A stretch of DNA of 64,000 nt from JAENVT01 sp963720775 (GTDB taxonomy: Bacteria > Actinomycetota > Acidimicrobiia > Acidimicrobiales > Ilumatobacteraceae). The stretch covers positions 186,001-250,000 of the forward strand of contig CAVRGR010000001.1 of NCBI GenBank assembly GCA_963720775.1, read 5' to 3'. Positions 34,113-42,569 of the stretch are shown piece after piece. The notes under the pieces are model-generated. The model did no database searches, was not told where the DNA came from, and was given only the letters and a program-made list of their open reading frames with translations. The position numbers and the translations under genes are program-made. The first letter of the stretch is position 1, and every line of letters begins with the position of its first letter.

Positions 34113-34742
34113 ATGGAGCTCCCAGTGATCTTCGCTCTCATCGCGACCGCCGCAGCGGCGGTGGCCAACTGGTACTCGCGTTGGACGCACGCTGACCGCG
34201 TCGAACTGATCTCCAAGCCGCTGACCACGGTCGGCGCGATCGCCGTGGCCGCGCTGGCCGGCGGCGACCACTCGGCGACGATCGTCGCGGTGATCGCCCT
34301 TGCGCTGTGTCTGGTGGGCGACGTGGCTCTACTGCCAGTGGTCGATCGATTCGTGGTGGGCCTCGCCGCGTTTCTGCTCGGGCACATCGGGTTCATCGTG
34401 ATGTTCGTTCTTCTCGGCCTCGAACGGTGGCGGCTGGCCGGCGTGGCAATCGCCGGGTGCGCGTTGTTGCTCGGTACCGCCGCCGTGCCGATCGTGCGTG
34501 GCGCCACAGCAAAGGGCTTTGGTGTGCCCGTGCGCGCCTACCTGGTCGTGATCTCGTCGATGTGTGTCGTCGGCTGGGCGACCGGCAACTGGTTGGTCAT
34601 GATCGGCGCGACAGCGTTCATCATCAGCGACTCGATACTCGGCTGGGGTGAGTTCGTCGCCGAGCGACCATGGATGCACCTGGCCATCATGGTGACGTAC
34701 CACGTCGCGATCGTGTCGCTCGCCCTCAGCCTGGCCATCTAG
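34113..34742 (+). CDS. YhhN-family (lysoplasmalogenase-like) membrane protein
   Basis: 209 residues, about eight transmembrane helices. The family's polar motifs inside the membrane are present: S-K-P-L-T-T in the second helix, L-x-G-D-V-A-L-L-P in the middle, and F-I-I-S-D-S-I-L-G near the end, which form the active site shared with TMEM86 lysoplasmalogenases. They split lysoplasmalogen to aldehyde and glycerophospho-head group. Its stop shares a CTAG with the convergent gene. Confidence 0.85.
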   Translation: MELPVIFALIATAAAAVANWYSRWTHADRVELISKPLTTVGAIAVAALAGGDHSATIVAVIALALCLVGDVALLPVVDRFVVGLAAFLLGHIGFIVMFVLLGLERWRLAGVAIAGCALLLGTAAVPIVRGATAKGFGVPVRAYLVVISSMCVVGWATGNWLVMIGATAFIISDSILGWGEFVAERPWMHLAIMVTYHVAIVSLALSLAI

Positions 34743-35458
34743 GCGAACATCTGCAGCCACTGCGCGGCCGACTTCGGCCTGAACACGTAGTTGTTGTCGC
34801 GGATCGACTCCAGTGTCGCGCTGGGCGGTGGCGAGTACCGATGCCCGGGATACACGACCGTCTCGGCCGGCAACCCGGCGAGCTTCTGCAGGCTGTAGTA
34901 CATGTCTTCCGAATTGCTCCCCGGAAGATCCGTGCGACCACACCCGTCGAGGAACAAGGTGTCGCCGCTGACCAGACGCCCGCACACCTGGAAGCATTGA
35001 CTGCCGGGGGTGTGCCCTGGCGTGTGGATCAGGGTGACGTCGATCGAGCCGACCCGCACGACGTCGCCGGGATCGTGGATGGCGAGGTGGTCGTCGCCAA
35101 CTCCCGTCGTGCGTTTCACCCACGGCACCTCGTCTCGTTGCACGTGAATGGGGCAATCGACGCGTTCGAGCAACGTGGCGATGCCCTCGATGGCGTAGCC
35201 CATCATCGATCCGCCGACGTGATCAGGGTGATAGTGCGTCGCCAGCACGCCGCGCACGGTCATGCCGTCGGCGGTCACAGCAGCGATCACCTCGTCGACT
35301 GCGTAGGCCGGATCGACGAGGAGGCATTCTCCCGTCGCTCGATCACCGACCGCGTAGACGAAGTTGACCATCTGCTGGGCGACAGGATCGTCGATCGCGA
35401 AGTCGCGACCCGAGAGGAGTTGGCGGAAGTACAGCCGATCGTCGGGGTTCTCTTCCAT
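34739..35458 (-). CDS. Metallo-beta-lactamase-fold hydrolase (glyoxalase II / persulfide-dioxygenase-like)
   Basis: 239 residues. T-H-Y-H-P-D-H-V-G-G metal motif, H-T-P-G-H-T-P-G-S, V-S-G-D-T-L-F-L and late P-G-H-R-Y, typical of glyoxalase II-like and ETHE1-like proteins. The extra loop L-D-G-C-G-R-T-D-L-P resembles persulfide dioxygenases, so sulfur or thiol-ester chemistry is plausible. ATG is 7 nt after TAGCGT on the minus strand, so the upstream in-frame codons are not used. Confidence 0.88.
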   Translation of the reverse strand: MEENPDDRLYFRQLLSGRDFAIDDPVAQQMVNFVYAVGDRATGECLLVDPAYAVDEVIAAVTADGMTVRGVLATHYHPDHVGGSMMGYAIEGIATLLERVDCPIHVQRDEVPWVKRTTGVGDDHLAIHDPGDVVRVGSIDVTLIHTPGHTPGSQCFQVCGRLVSGDTLFLDGCGRTDLPGSNSEDMYYSLQKLAGLPAETVVYPGHRYSPPPSATLESIRDNNYVFRPKSAAQWLQMFA

Positions 35459-35464
35459 CCGTCG

Positions 35465-35471
35465 TACGCTA
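35465..35471. promoter_or_regulatory. Two overlapping -10 boxes driving divergent leaderless genes
   Basis: The heptamer TACGCTA contains TACGCT on the plus strand, 8 nt before an ATG at 35479, and TAGCGT on the minus strand, 7 nt before the ATG at 35458. Two polymerases cannot occupy both at once, so the genes should be expressed in competition. Confidence 0.55.
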
Positions 35472-35478
35472 GCCAGCG

Positions 35479-35508
35479 ATGAGATCGCCGCGACAGAGCG
35501 ACCGATGA
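35479..35508 (+). CDS. Nine-codon leaderless uORF coupled to the ProA-like gene
   Basis: ATG AGA TCG ... TGA encodes MRSPRQSDR and its stop overlaps the next ATG (ATGA, 35505-35508). The ATG is at the expected transcription start. The main gene has no Shine-Dalgarno, so ribosomes probably load on this uORF and reinitiate. Confidence 0.45.
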   Translation: MRSPRQSDR

Positions 35509-36914
35509 CCCGGCTCACCCAGCTCACCGAGGGTCAGCACCTCGTCTACGGGGGCGATCGGGTCGCCGTGGTTCCAGCGGAGCTGGCCAGCGCCTTCACC
35601 GAGGGCGACCGTCTGGTGATCGTGCAGGCCAGTGGTGACCTGTTGCGCATTCCTCGCGCCGAGCACCTCCTCGTGGCCAAGGCCGTCGATGGTGCCGTCG
35701 CCGCGTTCGGTGGGCTCGCGGCGTGCAGCGACGAGCAGATCTCTGCCTTCTTCGAGCACTTCGCGGCGTTCATCGACGACGAGTCCACTTTCGGGCCGGT
35801 GATCGATGCCAATCGCGCCGACGTCGAGGCCGCCTTGGCGAAGGGCCGGTCGACGACACGGTTGACACTCACGCCGGTGATGCGCGCCGACATGGCTTCA
35901 GGACTGCGCGGCTGGGCGACGTCGGCGACGCGCCGCCGACAGTTGATCTCGACCATCGATCATCAACTGTGGTCGGTGTCGTCGTGGCGTGACCCGCTCG
36001 GCGTGGTCGGTTTCGTCTTCGAGGGCCGGCCGAACGTCTTTGCCGATGCCACGGGGGTGCTCCGTACGGGCAACACCGCTGTGTTCAGGATCGGCAGCGA
36101 TGCGCTGGGCACTGCCCGAGAGATCATGCGGAGGTGCGTATCGCCGGCTCTCGCGGCCTCGGGGTTGCCTGCGGGTTCGGTACAACTCGTCGACTCCGCC
36201 GCTCACGCAGCCGGGTGGGCGCTCTTCGCCGACGCCCGACTCTCACTCGCCGTCGCCCGCGGCTCCGGTCACGCAGTCACCCAACTCGGCGCGGTGGCTC
36301 GCCAGCACGGAGTGCCGGTGAGTCTCCACGGCACCGGGGGAGCGTGGATCGTCGCCTCCGAACGGGCCGACCCGACCGTGCTCGCCGAGGCGATCGAGCA
36401 TTCCCTGGATCGCAAGGTGTGCAACACCATGAACGTTTGCTGCATCCCTCGCACCCGCTCCGACGAGTTCGCCAAGGTGGTCACCGAAGCCGCGCAGCGT
36501 GCCGCTGCGAAGCGGGGCGCAACCGCGGTGATGCACTCCGCCGGCCGCGACGAGCACGAGCACCTCGGCAGGGAATGGGAGTGGGAGAACACCCCCGAGT
36601 ACTGGTTGGTCGAGATCGACTCGGTTGCCGAGGCGGTGACGTTGTTCAACGAACACAGCCCTCGACTGGTTGCCTCGCTGATCAGCGACGACCCGGATGA
36701 GCACGACTGGTTCTACGAGGCGATCGATTCACCGTTCGTCGGAAACGGCTTCACCCGCTGGGTGGACGGGCAGTTCGCGCTGGATCAGCCGGAGCTCGGA
36801 CTGTCGAACTGGCAGGCCGGCCGCCTGTTCGCTCGCAGCGGTGTGCTGTCCGGCGACTCGGTGCACACGATCCGACTGCGTGCCGAGGTGCGCGACCACT
36901 CGCTACACCGGTGA
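35505..36914 (+). CDS. Gamma-glutamyl-phosphate-reductase-like aldehyde dehydrogenase
   Basis: 469 residues, ProA family but about 50 longer than usual because of an N-terminal extension with a Y-G-G-D-R-V-A-V-V-P strand. Has the ProA hallmarks W-R-D-P-L-G-V-V-G-F-V-F-E-G-R-P-N-V, G-N-T-A-V-F-R, G-S-G-H-A-V-T-Q and the catalytic Cys in K-V-C-N-T-M-N-V-C. No glutamate kinase (proB) lies next to it, so it may be a paralog acting on another acyl-phosphate or aldehyde rather than the proline enzyme. Followed by an M1 peptidase. Confidence 0.8.
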   Translation: MTRLTQLTEGQHLVYGGDRVAVVPAELASAFTEGDRLVIVQASGDLLRIPRAEHLLVAKAVDGAVAAFGGLAACSDEQISAFFEHFAAFIDDESTFGPVIDANRADVEAALAKGRSTTRLTLTPVMRADMASGLRGWATSATRRRQLISTIDHQLWSVSSWRDPLGVVGFVFEGRPNVFADATGVLRTGNTAVFRIGSDALGTAREIMRRCVSPALAASGLPAGSVQLVDSAAHAAGWALFADARLSLAVARGSGHAVTQLGAVARQHGVPVSLHGTGGAWIVASERADPTVLAEAIEHSLDRKVCNTMNVCCIPRTRSDEFAKVVTEAAQRAAAKRGATAVMHSAGRDEHEHLGREWEWENTPEYWLVEIDSVAEAVTLFNEHSPRLVASLISDDPDEHDWFYEAIDSPFVGNGFTRWVDGQFALDQPELGLSNWQAGRLFARSGVLSGDSVHTIRLRAEVRDHSLHR

Positions 36915-36931
36915 CGGTAAGGTCGCTGGCC

Positions 36932-38446
36932 GTGCATCGACGGTCGGGTGGATGGTTGCTGCTCGGCGTGGCCCTCGTCGCCTGCGCCACGAGCCCGGAG
37001 GTGACATCGACCGAGGCCAGAGCGATCCACGACACATCGGTGACAACGGTGGACGTGCCCGACTCGGTGCCGACCACGGACTCGAGCACCCCGCCGTCGA
37101 CAGCGCCGGTCACGCCGACGAGCGAACCACTGGGCTCCGATCCGAACGGAATAGGCGATGCCTTGTTCCCAGCGCTCGGCAATCCTGGGATCGACGTCGA
37201 GCACTACACCTTGGTGCTCGACTACGACCCGAAGCGACGAAAGCTCTCTGCGACAGAACACATCGATCTGGTGATGACGCAGGACCGCGACGCCTTCTCG
37301 CTCGATTCAGATGGGCCAGTGGTGTCCGCGGTGTCGATCGACGGTGCAGCCGCCACGTTCGTCGCTGCAACACCGGAGTTGTTGATCACGCCCGCTGCTG
37401 CCTTGACGACCGGAGAACACATCGGTGTCGACATCACCTACACGGTGTCGCCCGAGTCGATTTCGTCGGCTGCCGGCGACCGGGTCGGCTGGTTTCCGAC
37501 CCCCGGCGGGTCGTACGTGCTCAACGAACCAGAGGGCGGGCGGACGTGGTTGCCGAGCGACGATCATCCCAGTGATCAGGCCACGTTCCGATTCGAGATC
37601 ACGGTGCCGACGGGGTTGACCGCCGTCGCCAATGGGGCACTCGTCGATCACACGTCGACGGCCTCGACCGACACCTGGGTCTGGCAGGAGGACCGCCCGA
37701 TGGCGACGTATCTCATCCAGGTGCTCACCGGCGACTACGAACTCGTGGATGGCGTCGGGCCGAACGGGCTGCCACTGCTCAGCGCGGTCTTGCATCAGGA
37801 TCGGGCGACGATGCAGCCGTTCCTCGACTCGATCGACGACCAGATCGACTTCTTCGAGGACTACTTCGGCCCGTTCCCGCTCGACCGTTACGGCATCGCC
37901 ATTGCCGACAGCGCGCCCGGAATTGCGATGGAGACGATGGAGCGCTCGATGTTCAGCCGCCTCGACTTCGCATCGGGGCGACTGGATCTACCACAGGAGC
38001 TCCTGCTGTCGCACGAGCTGACTCATCAGTGGTTCGGCGATGCGGTCTCGCCGGCGCGGTGGACCGACGTGTGGCTCAACGAGAGCTTCGCCACGTATGG
38101 GGAATGGATGTGGCTCGACCATGTCGGGCTGCGCTCGATCGAGGAATCCGCGGATGCGGGACTGGCGGCTCGTGGGCCGGGTTCGACGGCGTCGCCGTCT
38201 GTCGACCAGATGTTCGGGTTCAACAGTTACGACGGCGGAGCCGTGATCTTGCACGCCTTGCGCAAGACCATCGGCGACGACCTGTTCTTCACCTTGCTCA
38301 GGCGCTGGGTGGCCGACAACAGCGGCACTTCACGGACGACCCAGGACTTCGTGGCCTTGGCCAGTGAGGTCGCCGGCCGGGATCTGACGCAGTTCTTCGC
38401 GACGTGGTTGTATGCCGACATCGTGCCGACATCGTTCCCGGTCTAG
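36932..38446 (+). CDS. M1-family metallopeptidase lipoprotein
   Basis: 504 residues. The GTG gives M-H-R-R then a hydrophobic core and lipobox L-V-A-C (Cys18), followed by a Thr/Ser/Pro-rich linker, so an exported lipoprotein. Zinc site H-E-L-T-H-Q-W-F-G-D with Glu in N-E-S-F-A-T-Y-G-E-W. The exopeptidase motif G-x-M-E-N is changed to A-M-E-T-M, so N-terminal specificity is uncertain. The N-terminal beta domain is present but the C-terminal ARM domain is missing. Start chosen because TAAGGT lies 8 nt upstream; an in-frame GTG at 36911 overlaps the previous stop. Confidence 0.88.
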   Translation: MHRRSGGWLLLGVALVACATSPEVTSTEARAIHDTSVTTVDVPDSVPTTDSSTPPSTAPVTPTSEPLGSDPNGIGDALFPALGNPGIDVEHYTLVLDYDPKRRKLSATEHIDLVMTQDRDAFSLDSDGPVVSAVSIDGAAATFVAATPELLITPAAALTTGEHIGVDITYTVSPESISSAAGDRVGWFPTPGGSYVLNEPEGGRTWLPSDDHPSDQATFRFEITVPTGLTAVANGALVDHTSTASTDTWVWQEDRPMATYLIQVLTGDYELVDGVGPNGLPLLSAVLHQDRATMQPFLDSIDDQIDFFEDYFGPFPLDRYGIAIADSAPGIAMETMERSMFSRLDFASGRLDLPQELLLSHELTHQWFGDAVSPARWTDVWLNESFATYGEWMWLDHVGLRSIEESADAGLAARGPGSTASPSVDQMFGFNSYDGGAVILHALRKTIGDDLFFTLLRRWVADNSGTSRTTQDFVALASEVAGRDLTQFFATWLYADIVPTSFPV

Positions 38447-39831
38447 TGGCCGGGAACGAACCGAGCCAGGATGCCGCTGCGCCACTTCTCGGTCTCGCCG
38501 GTGCGCTCCTCGTACCGATCAGCGCCGATCGGCAGGCGCAACATGGCGTTGATGCCCAACCAGCGGAACGGTTCCGGCTCCCACTTCCGCGACTGGTGGT
38601 TGACCCATGGCAACGAAACGAGGTCGGTCTCGCGGCGCAGGATGAGATCGGCCAGCGTGCGCCCGGCCAGGTTGGTCGTCGTCACGCCGTCGCCGACGTA
38701 ACCACCCGCCCATGCCTGACCTGCGGCCCGGTCGAAGCCGACCGAGCAGAACCAGTCGCGCGGCGCGCCGATCGGACCACCCCAGCGATGGGTCACCGTG
38801 GCGTCGCCGAGAGAAGGAAACAACTCCCCGAGCAGTGCACGCAACGAATCCTGAACTGCTGCGTGGCGATCGAACTCGGGCTTGATCGCCGACGCGAAGT
38901 GGTACGGCGCGCCTCGCCCTCCGAATGCGATTCGGTTGTCGGCAGTTCGCTGACCGTAGATGATCAGACGCCGGTCGTCGTTGAAGGTCTCCCGCTGTGC
39001 CCAGCCGACCTCATCGAAGAACGACGTGGGGAGCGGCTCGGTGGCGATCATCAATGAGTAGATCGGGGCGACCGTGCGTCGATGGCCGGGGAGGCGGGCC
39101 GTGAAGCCCTCGGTGGCGCGCACGACGACATCCGCCGTGACCGTGCCGCCTTCGCAGCGCACGCTGCGTGGGCCGAGTTCGACGACGCGGGATTGCTCGT
39201 AGATCGTGACGCCCGATCGCTCGACGGTTTCGGCAAGACCGCGCACCAGCCGCGCCGGGTGGATCGCCGCGCAGTGTGGCGTGTAACCGGCGCCCAGCAC
39301 CTTGGTGGCCTTGAGCCGTGCCGAAGCCTCGTCGGCATCGAGCCAGCGGTAGTCCTCCTCACCGAACCCCCACTTGCGGTAGTGATCGAGCTGCTCGTGC
39401 ACCCGCTTCACCTGCGGTTGCGTGCGGGTGAGGTTGAGGTAGCCGCCCTTCGCGAGGTGGCAGTCGATCCCCTCGTCTGTGGTCACGCGGGCTACCTCAT
39501 CGACGGCGTCGTGCATGGTCCGCTGCATGGCGATGGCCCGGTCGCGACCGTGATGCGCCGCCATCTCCTCGAAGCTCATCGGCAACAGGGCCGACAGCCA
39601 ACCGCCGTTGCGGCCACTTGCACCGAAGCCGGCGAACTCGGCTTCGACGATCGCGACTCGCAGCGATGGGTCGAGCCGGTTCAGGTAGTAGGCAGTCCAC
39701 AAACCGGTGTACCCGGCGCCGACGATCACCACGTCGACAGCGACGTCGCCCGGCAGCGAAGGGCGAACCGACAGGTTGTGATCGGCGGGAAGCGAATCGA
39801 GCCAGAACGAAACTGCGCGTGGGTCGGTCAT
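38443..39831 (-). CDS. DAO-family FAD-dependent amine/amino-acid oxidoreductase
   Basis: 462 residues. FAD Rossmann motif V-G-A-G-Y-T-G-L-W-T-A-Y-Y-L, the G-A-S-G-R-N-G-G-W loop seen in gamma-glutamylputrescine oxidase and related PuuB/OrdL enzymes, and a C-terminal G-G-Y-V-G-D-G-V-T-T-T-N-L-A-G-R-T-L. Oxidises a primary or secondary amine; exact substrate unknown. ATG is 9 nt after TAGTGT on the minus strand. Convergent with the peptidase, sharing CTAG at the stops. Confidence 0.88.
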   Translation of the reverse strand: MTDPRAVSFWLDSLPADHNLSVRPSLPGDVAVDVVIVGAGYTGLWTAYYLNRLDPSLRVAIVEAEFAGFGASGRNGGWLSALLPMSFEEMAAHHGRDRAIAMQRTMHDAVDEVARVTTDEGIDCHLAKGGYLNLTRTQPQVKRVHEQLDHYRKWGFGEEDYRWLDADEASARLKATKVLGAGYTPHCAAIHPARLVRGLAETVERSGVTIYEQSRVVELGPRSVRCEGGTVTADVVVRATEGFTARLPGHRRTVAPIYSLMIATEPLPTSFFDEVGWAQRETFNDDRRLIIYGQRTADNRIAFGGRGAPYHFASAIKPEFDRHAAVQDSLRALLGELFPSLGDATVTHRWGGPIGAPRDWFCSVGFDRAAGQAWAGGYVGDGVTTTNLAGRTLADLILRRETDLVSLPWVNHQSRKWEPEPFRWLGINAMLRLPIGADRYEERTGETEKWRSGILARFVPGH

Positions 39832-39880
39832 CGGCAGCGAACACTACGCAATAGCTCGGCGTACCCCTACGCTGACTCCG

Positions 39881-40699
39881 ATGTTGCCGACTCCCACCGG
39901 CTGGTTTCCCGATCCGTGGAACCAATCCGGGGTCAGGTTCTGGGACGGCCGGGCGTGGACTGCTCACGCAGCAATGCCGTCGCCGCAACCGCAACCGCAC
40001 TCGACACTCCCGATCGGGGCGGCCTGGGGTGCGGTCAGCACGTTGCTGATCTCGCTCGTCTCGAGCAGGTATCTGCTGAGGGCCATCGATGGTTTCCGCT
40101 GGCCGATCGTCGTGTACGTGGCGATCCTGGCGATCATCGGCTACGTACCGGCCCTGACGTGGTGTTGGTATGCGAGCCGCCGCTGGGGGACCGGCCACTT
40201 CCGCGCCGATGTCGGCTTGACCGCGCGGTGGGTCGATGCCGGCTGGGGCCCGGTCACGTGGCTGGCATGCCTCCTCACCCAGGTCGTTGTCGGGCTGCTC
40301 GTGGTCGAGTTGAGGATTCCCTTCACGAGCAACATCAAAGATGTGTCCAACGTTCACACCGACCGGGGATACGTCGTCTCCTTGCTCGTCCTCGCCGTGG
40401 TTGCCGCACCGATCGCCGAGGAGATCGTCTTTCGTGGGGTGGTGTTGCGTGGCCTGCTGTCGCGGAATGGAGCAGTGGTCGCAGTAGGTGTGCAGGGTGC
40501 GTTGTTCGGGCTCGCCCACTTCGACCCGATTCGTGGTACCGGCAACATCGGGCTGATCCTGGTGTTGGGCGCCGTCGGTTGCGTGCTCGGTGGCGCGGCG
40601 TTCCTGGTCCGCCGAATCGCCCCCACGATGATCGCCCACGCCATCTTGAACGGCGTCGCCATGACCCTCGCGTTGTCAGGCTGGCTCCACCGGAGTTGA
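39881..40699 (+). CDS. DUF2510 plus CPBP intramembrane metalloprotease
   Basis: 272 residues. Starts with the DUF2510 signature (G-W-F-P-D-P-W-x-x-x-x-x-R-F-W-D-G-x-x-W-T), a small cytosolic module common in actinobacterial membrane proteins. Then about seven membrane segments with the CPBP/CAAX motifs E-E-I-V-F-R-G, F-G-L-A-H-F and A-H-A-I-L-N. Members process prenylated or bacteriocin-related peptides, or work in immunity; the target is unknown. TACGCT lies 7 nt before the ATG. A 41-nt palindrome follows the gene. Confidence 0.9.
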   Translation: MLPTPTGWFPDPWNQSGVRFWDGRAWTAHAAMPSPQPQPHSTLPIGAAWGAVSTLLISLVSSRYLLRAIDGFRWPIVVYVAILAIIGYVPALTWCWYASRRWGTGHFRADVGLTARWVDAGWGPVTWLACLLTQVVVGLLVVELRIPFTSNIKDVSNVHTDRGYVVSLLVLAVVAAPIAEEIVFRGVVLRGLLSRNGAVVAVGVQGALFGLAHFDPIRGTGNIGLILVLGAVGCVLGGAAFLVRRIAPTMIAHAILNGVAMTLALSGWLHRS

Positions 40700-40721
40700 C
40701 CTCTCCGCCATCAACCCTGAG

Positions 40722-40762
40722 TGGGCGCGTTCTCGGAATCGCCACTTCCGCTGTCGCGCCCA
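40722..40762. repeat. 41-nt palindromic element, copy 1
   Basis: TGGGCGCG-N4-CGGAA-N7-TTCCG-N4-CGCGCCCA: both stems are perfect here. Lies between the convergent CPBP protease and panC genes. Same length and layout as the pair at 51399-51491. Confidence 0.85.
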
Positions 40763-40774
40763 AGGACGCTGGCG

Positions 40775-41620
40775 TCAGGGGGAGAGGTAGAGGTTGTCGA
40801 TCAAGCGAACGTCGCCGAGCCACACGGCGGCAAGCATGATGGCTTCCTGACGAACCTGGTCGATGGGGTCAAGGCTGACCGGGTCGACGATGTCCAGGTA
40901 TTCGAGTCGGGCACGGGGCTCGGCTGCGACGTGCTTGGCGGCTGCGCCGATCAGCACCTCGGCGTTGTGCTCACCGTCGGCGAGCATCTGCGCTGCGAGC
41001 TGCAGCGCCTCCACGATGCAAACAGCGGCGTGCCGGTCGTCTGAGGACAGCAGTTGGTTGCGGCTCGATAGTGCCAGGCCGTCCGGCTCGCGAACGGTCG
41101 GAATCCCGACGATCTCGACACCCATGTCGAGGTCGGCGACCATTCGTCGGATCACGGCGAGCTGTTGGAAGTCCTTCTGACCGAAGACGGCGACGTCTGG
41201 CTGCATGGCTCCGAACAGCTTTGCCACCACGGTGGCGACCCCGCGAAAGTGTCCCGGCCTGCCGGCACCCTCCAGGGTTTCGGCCAGATCTCCGGGCTCG
41301 ACGTGAGTCTGGAACTCGTTCGGGTACATTGCCGCGGCATCGGGAGCGTAGACAGCGTCGACCTGAGCAGCGCGGCAGGTGTCGAGGTCGTCGTCGAGAG
41401 GTCGTGGGTACATGTCGAAGTCGTCGCCACGGTTGAACTGCAACGGGTTGACGAAGATCGAAACGACCACTACGTCGCCGCGTTGGCGCGCCTCGGCGAT
41501 CAACGCCAGATGGCCGGAATGGAGCGCGCCCATCGTCGGAACGCAGGCGATCGATTGACCGGCCGCGTGTCGAGCGCGGCTCCACCCTTGCATCGATCGC
41601 GGATCGCGACACATCAACAT
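40775..41620 (-). CDS. panC: Pantoate-beta-alanine ligase
   Basis: 281 residues, normal length. Nucleotidyl-transferase motif V-P-T-M-G-A-L-H-S-G-H-L, Q-F-N-R-G-D-D-F, V-F-G-Q-K-D-F-Q-Q-L, and the late S-S-R-N-Q-L-L motif (usually S-S-R-N). Joins pantoate and beta-alanine with ATP, the last step of pantothenate synthesis. Follows panB after 10 bp in the same direction, so one operon. No panD in view. Confidence 0.96.
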   Translation of the reverse strand: MLMCRDPRSMQGWSRARHAAGQSIACVPTMGALHSGHLALIAEARQRGDVVVVSIFVNPLQFNRGDDFDMYPRPLDDDLDTCRAAQVDAVYAPDAAAMYPNEFQTHVEPGDLAETLEGAGRPGHFRGVATVVAKLFGAMQPDVAVFGQKDFQQLAVIRRMVADLDMGVEIVGIPTVREPDGLALSSRNQLLSSDDRHAAVCIVEALQLAAQMLADGEHNAEVLIGAAAKHVAAEPRARLEYLDIVDPVSLDPIDQVRQEAIMLAAVWLGDVRLIDNLYLSP

Positions 41621-41630
41621 GTGGGTCGGC

Positions 41631-42458
41631 TCAGTGGAAGCTGTGGGCGTCGTCCGGCCACGTGCCGTCGCGAACCTCGCTGATGAAGGCAGCCGTCGCG
41701 TCGATCGCCTGGCTGCGCAGGTTGGCGTACTGCTTCGTGAACTTCAAAGTGAGATCGCTGAGACCGAGCACGTCGTGCAGAACCAGCACTTGGCCGTCGC
41801 AATGCGGTCCCGCACCGATGCCGATGGTGGGGATCGACAGCTTCTTGGTGATGTCGGCGGCCAGATCGAGCGGGACGCCCTCGACCACCACAGCGCAGGC
41901 ACCGGCTTGTTCGACGGCGTGGGCATCCTCCAGCAATCGTTCGCGGCCGCCGGCCTCGAACCCACTGGAGCGACCCTGCACCTTGTGCCCGCCCATGCGG
42001 TGAAAGCTCTGCGGTGTGAGTCCGATGTGACCGACGACGGGGATGTCGACTCGAGTGAGGGCTTGGATGGTCTCGGCCATCACGACACCGCCCTCGAGCT
42101 TCACGCATTCGGCGCCTTCCTTCATCAGCCGGATGGAGCTCTCGACCGCCTGCTGCGGACTGACCTGGTACGAGCCGAAGGGCAGGTCGCCCACGATCAG
42201 GGCGCGGGGCTTTGCCCGCGACACCAGACGGACGTGGTACACCATGTCGTCGAGCGCCACCGGGATCGTGTTGGCCTCCCCCTGCACCACCATCCCGACC
42301 GAATCGCCGACCAGGATCATGTCGACCCCGGCGAGGTCGACGAGGCGGGCGAACGTCACGTCATACGCGGTGATCATGGCGATCTTCTCGCCAAGGGCTT
42401 TCATCCGCGCCAGTTCGGGAACAGTGACCTTGGGTCGTTGCTGCGTCTCGTTGGTCAT
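41631..42458 (-). CDS. panB: 3-methyl-2-oxobutanoate hydroxymethyltransferase
   Basis: 275 residues. Typical I-A-M-I-T-A-Y-D, G-D-S-V-G-M-V, G-D-L-P-F-G-S-Y, K-L-E-G-G and P-V-x-G-H-I-G-L-T-P-Q, with metal and substrate ligands in place. Transfers a hydroxymethyl group from methylene-tetrahydrofolate to 2-oxoisovalerate in the first committed step of pantothenate synthesis. GGAGG 10 nt upstream fixes the ATG. Operon with panC. Confidence 0.97.
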   Translation of the reverse strand: MTNETQQRPKVTVPELARMKALGEKIAMITAYDVTFARLVDLAGVDMILVGDSVGMVVQGEANTIPVALDDMVYHVRLVSRAKPRALIVGDLPFGSYQVSPQQAVESSIRLMKEGAECVKLEGGVVMAETIQALTRVDIPVVGHIGLTPQSFHRMGGHKVQGRSSGFEAGGRERLLEDAHAVEQAGACAVVVEGVPLDLAADITKKLSIPTIGIGAGPHCDGQVLVLHDVLGLSDLTLKFTKQYANLRSQAIDATAAFISEVRDGTWPDDAHSFH

Positions 42459-42569
42459 GAAGCTGCTGCCTCCCTGAACCGGGGTGTTGTCCCCGACGCC
42501 ACTGTCAAGCTACCGACCCTGGCGGCGGTTCCGAAAGCTGTGAGCACAAAGCGTCCCACAACCCCAGGC

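Noticed and set aside
35505..36914. Calling the dehydrogenase proA
   Set aside because: Longer than ProA with no proB nearby; kept as ProA-like.
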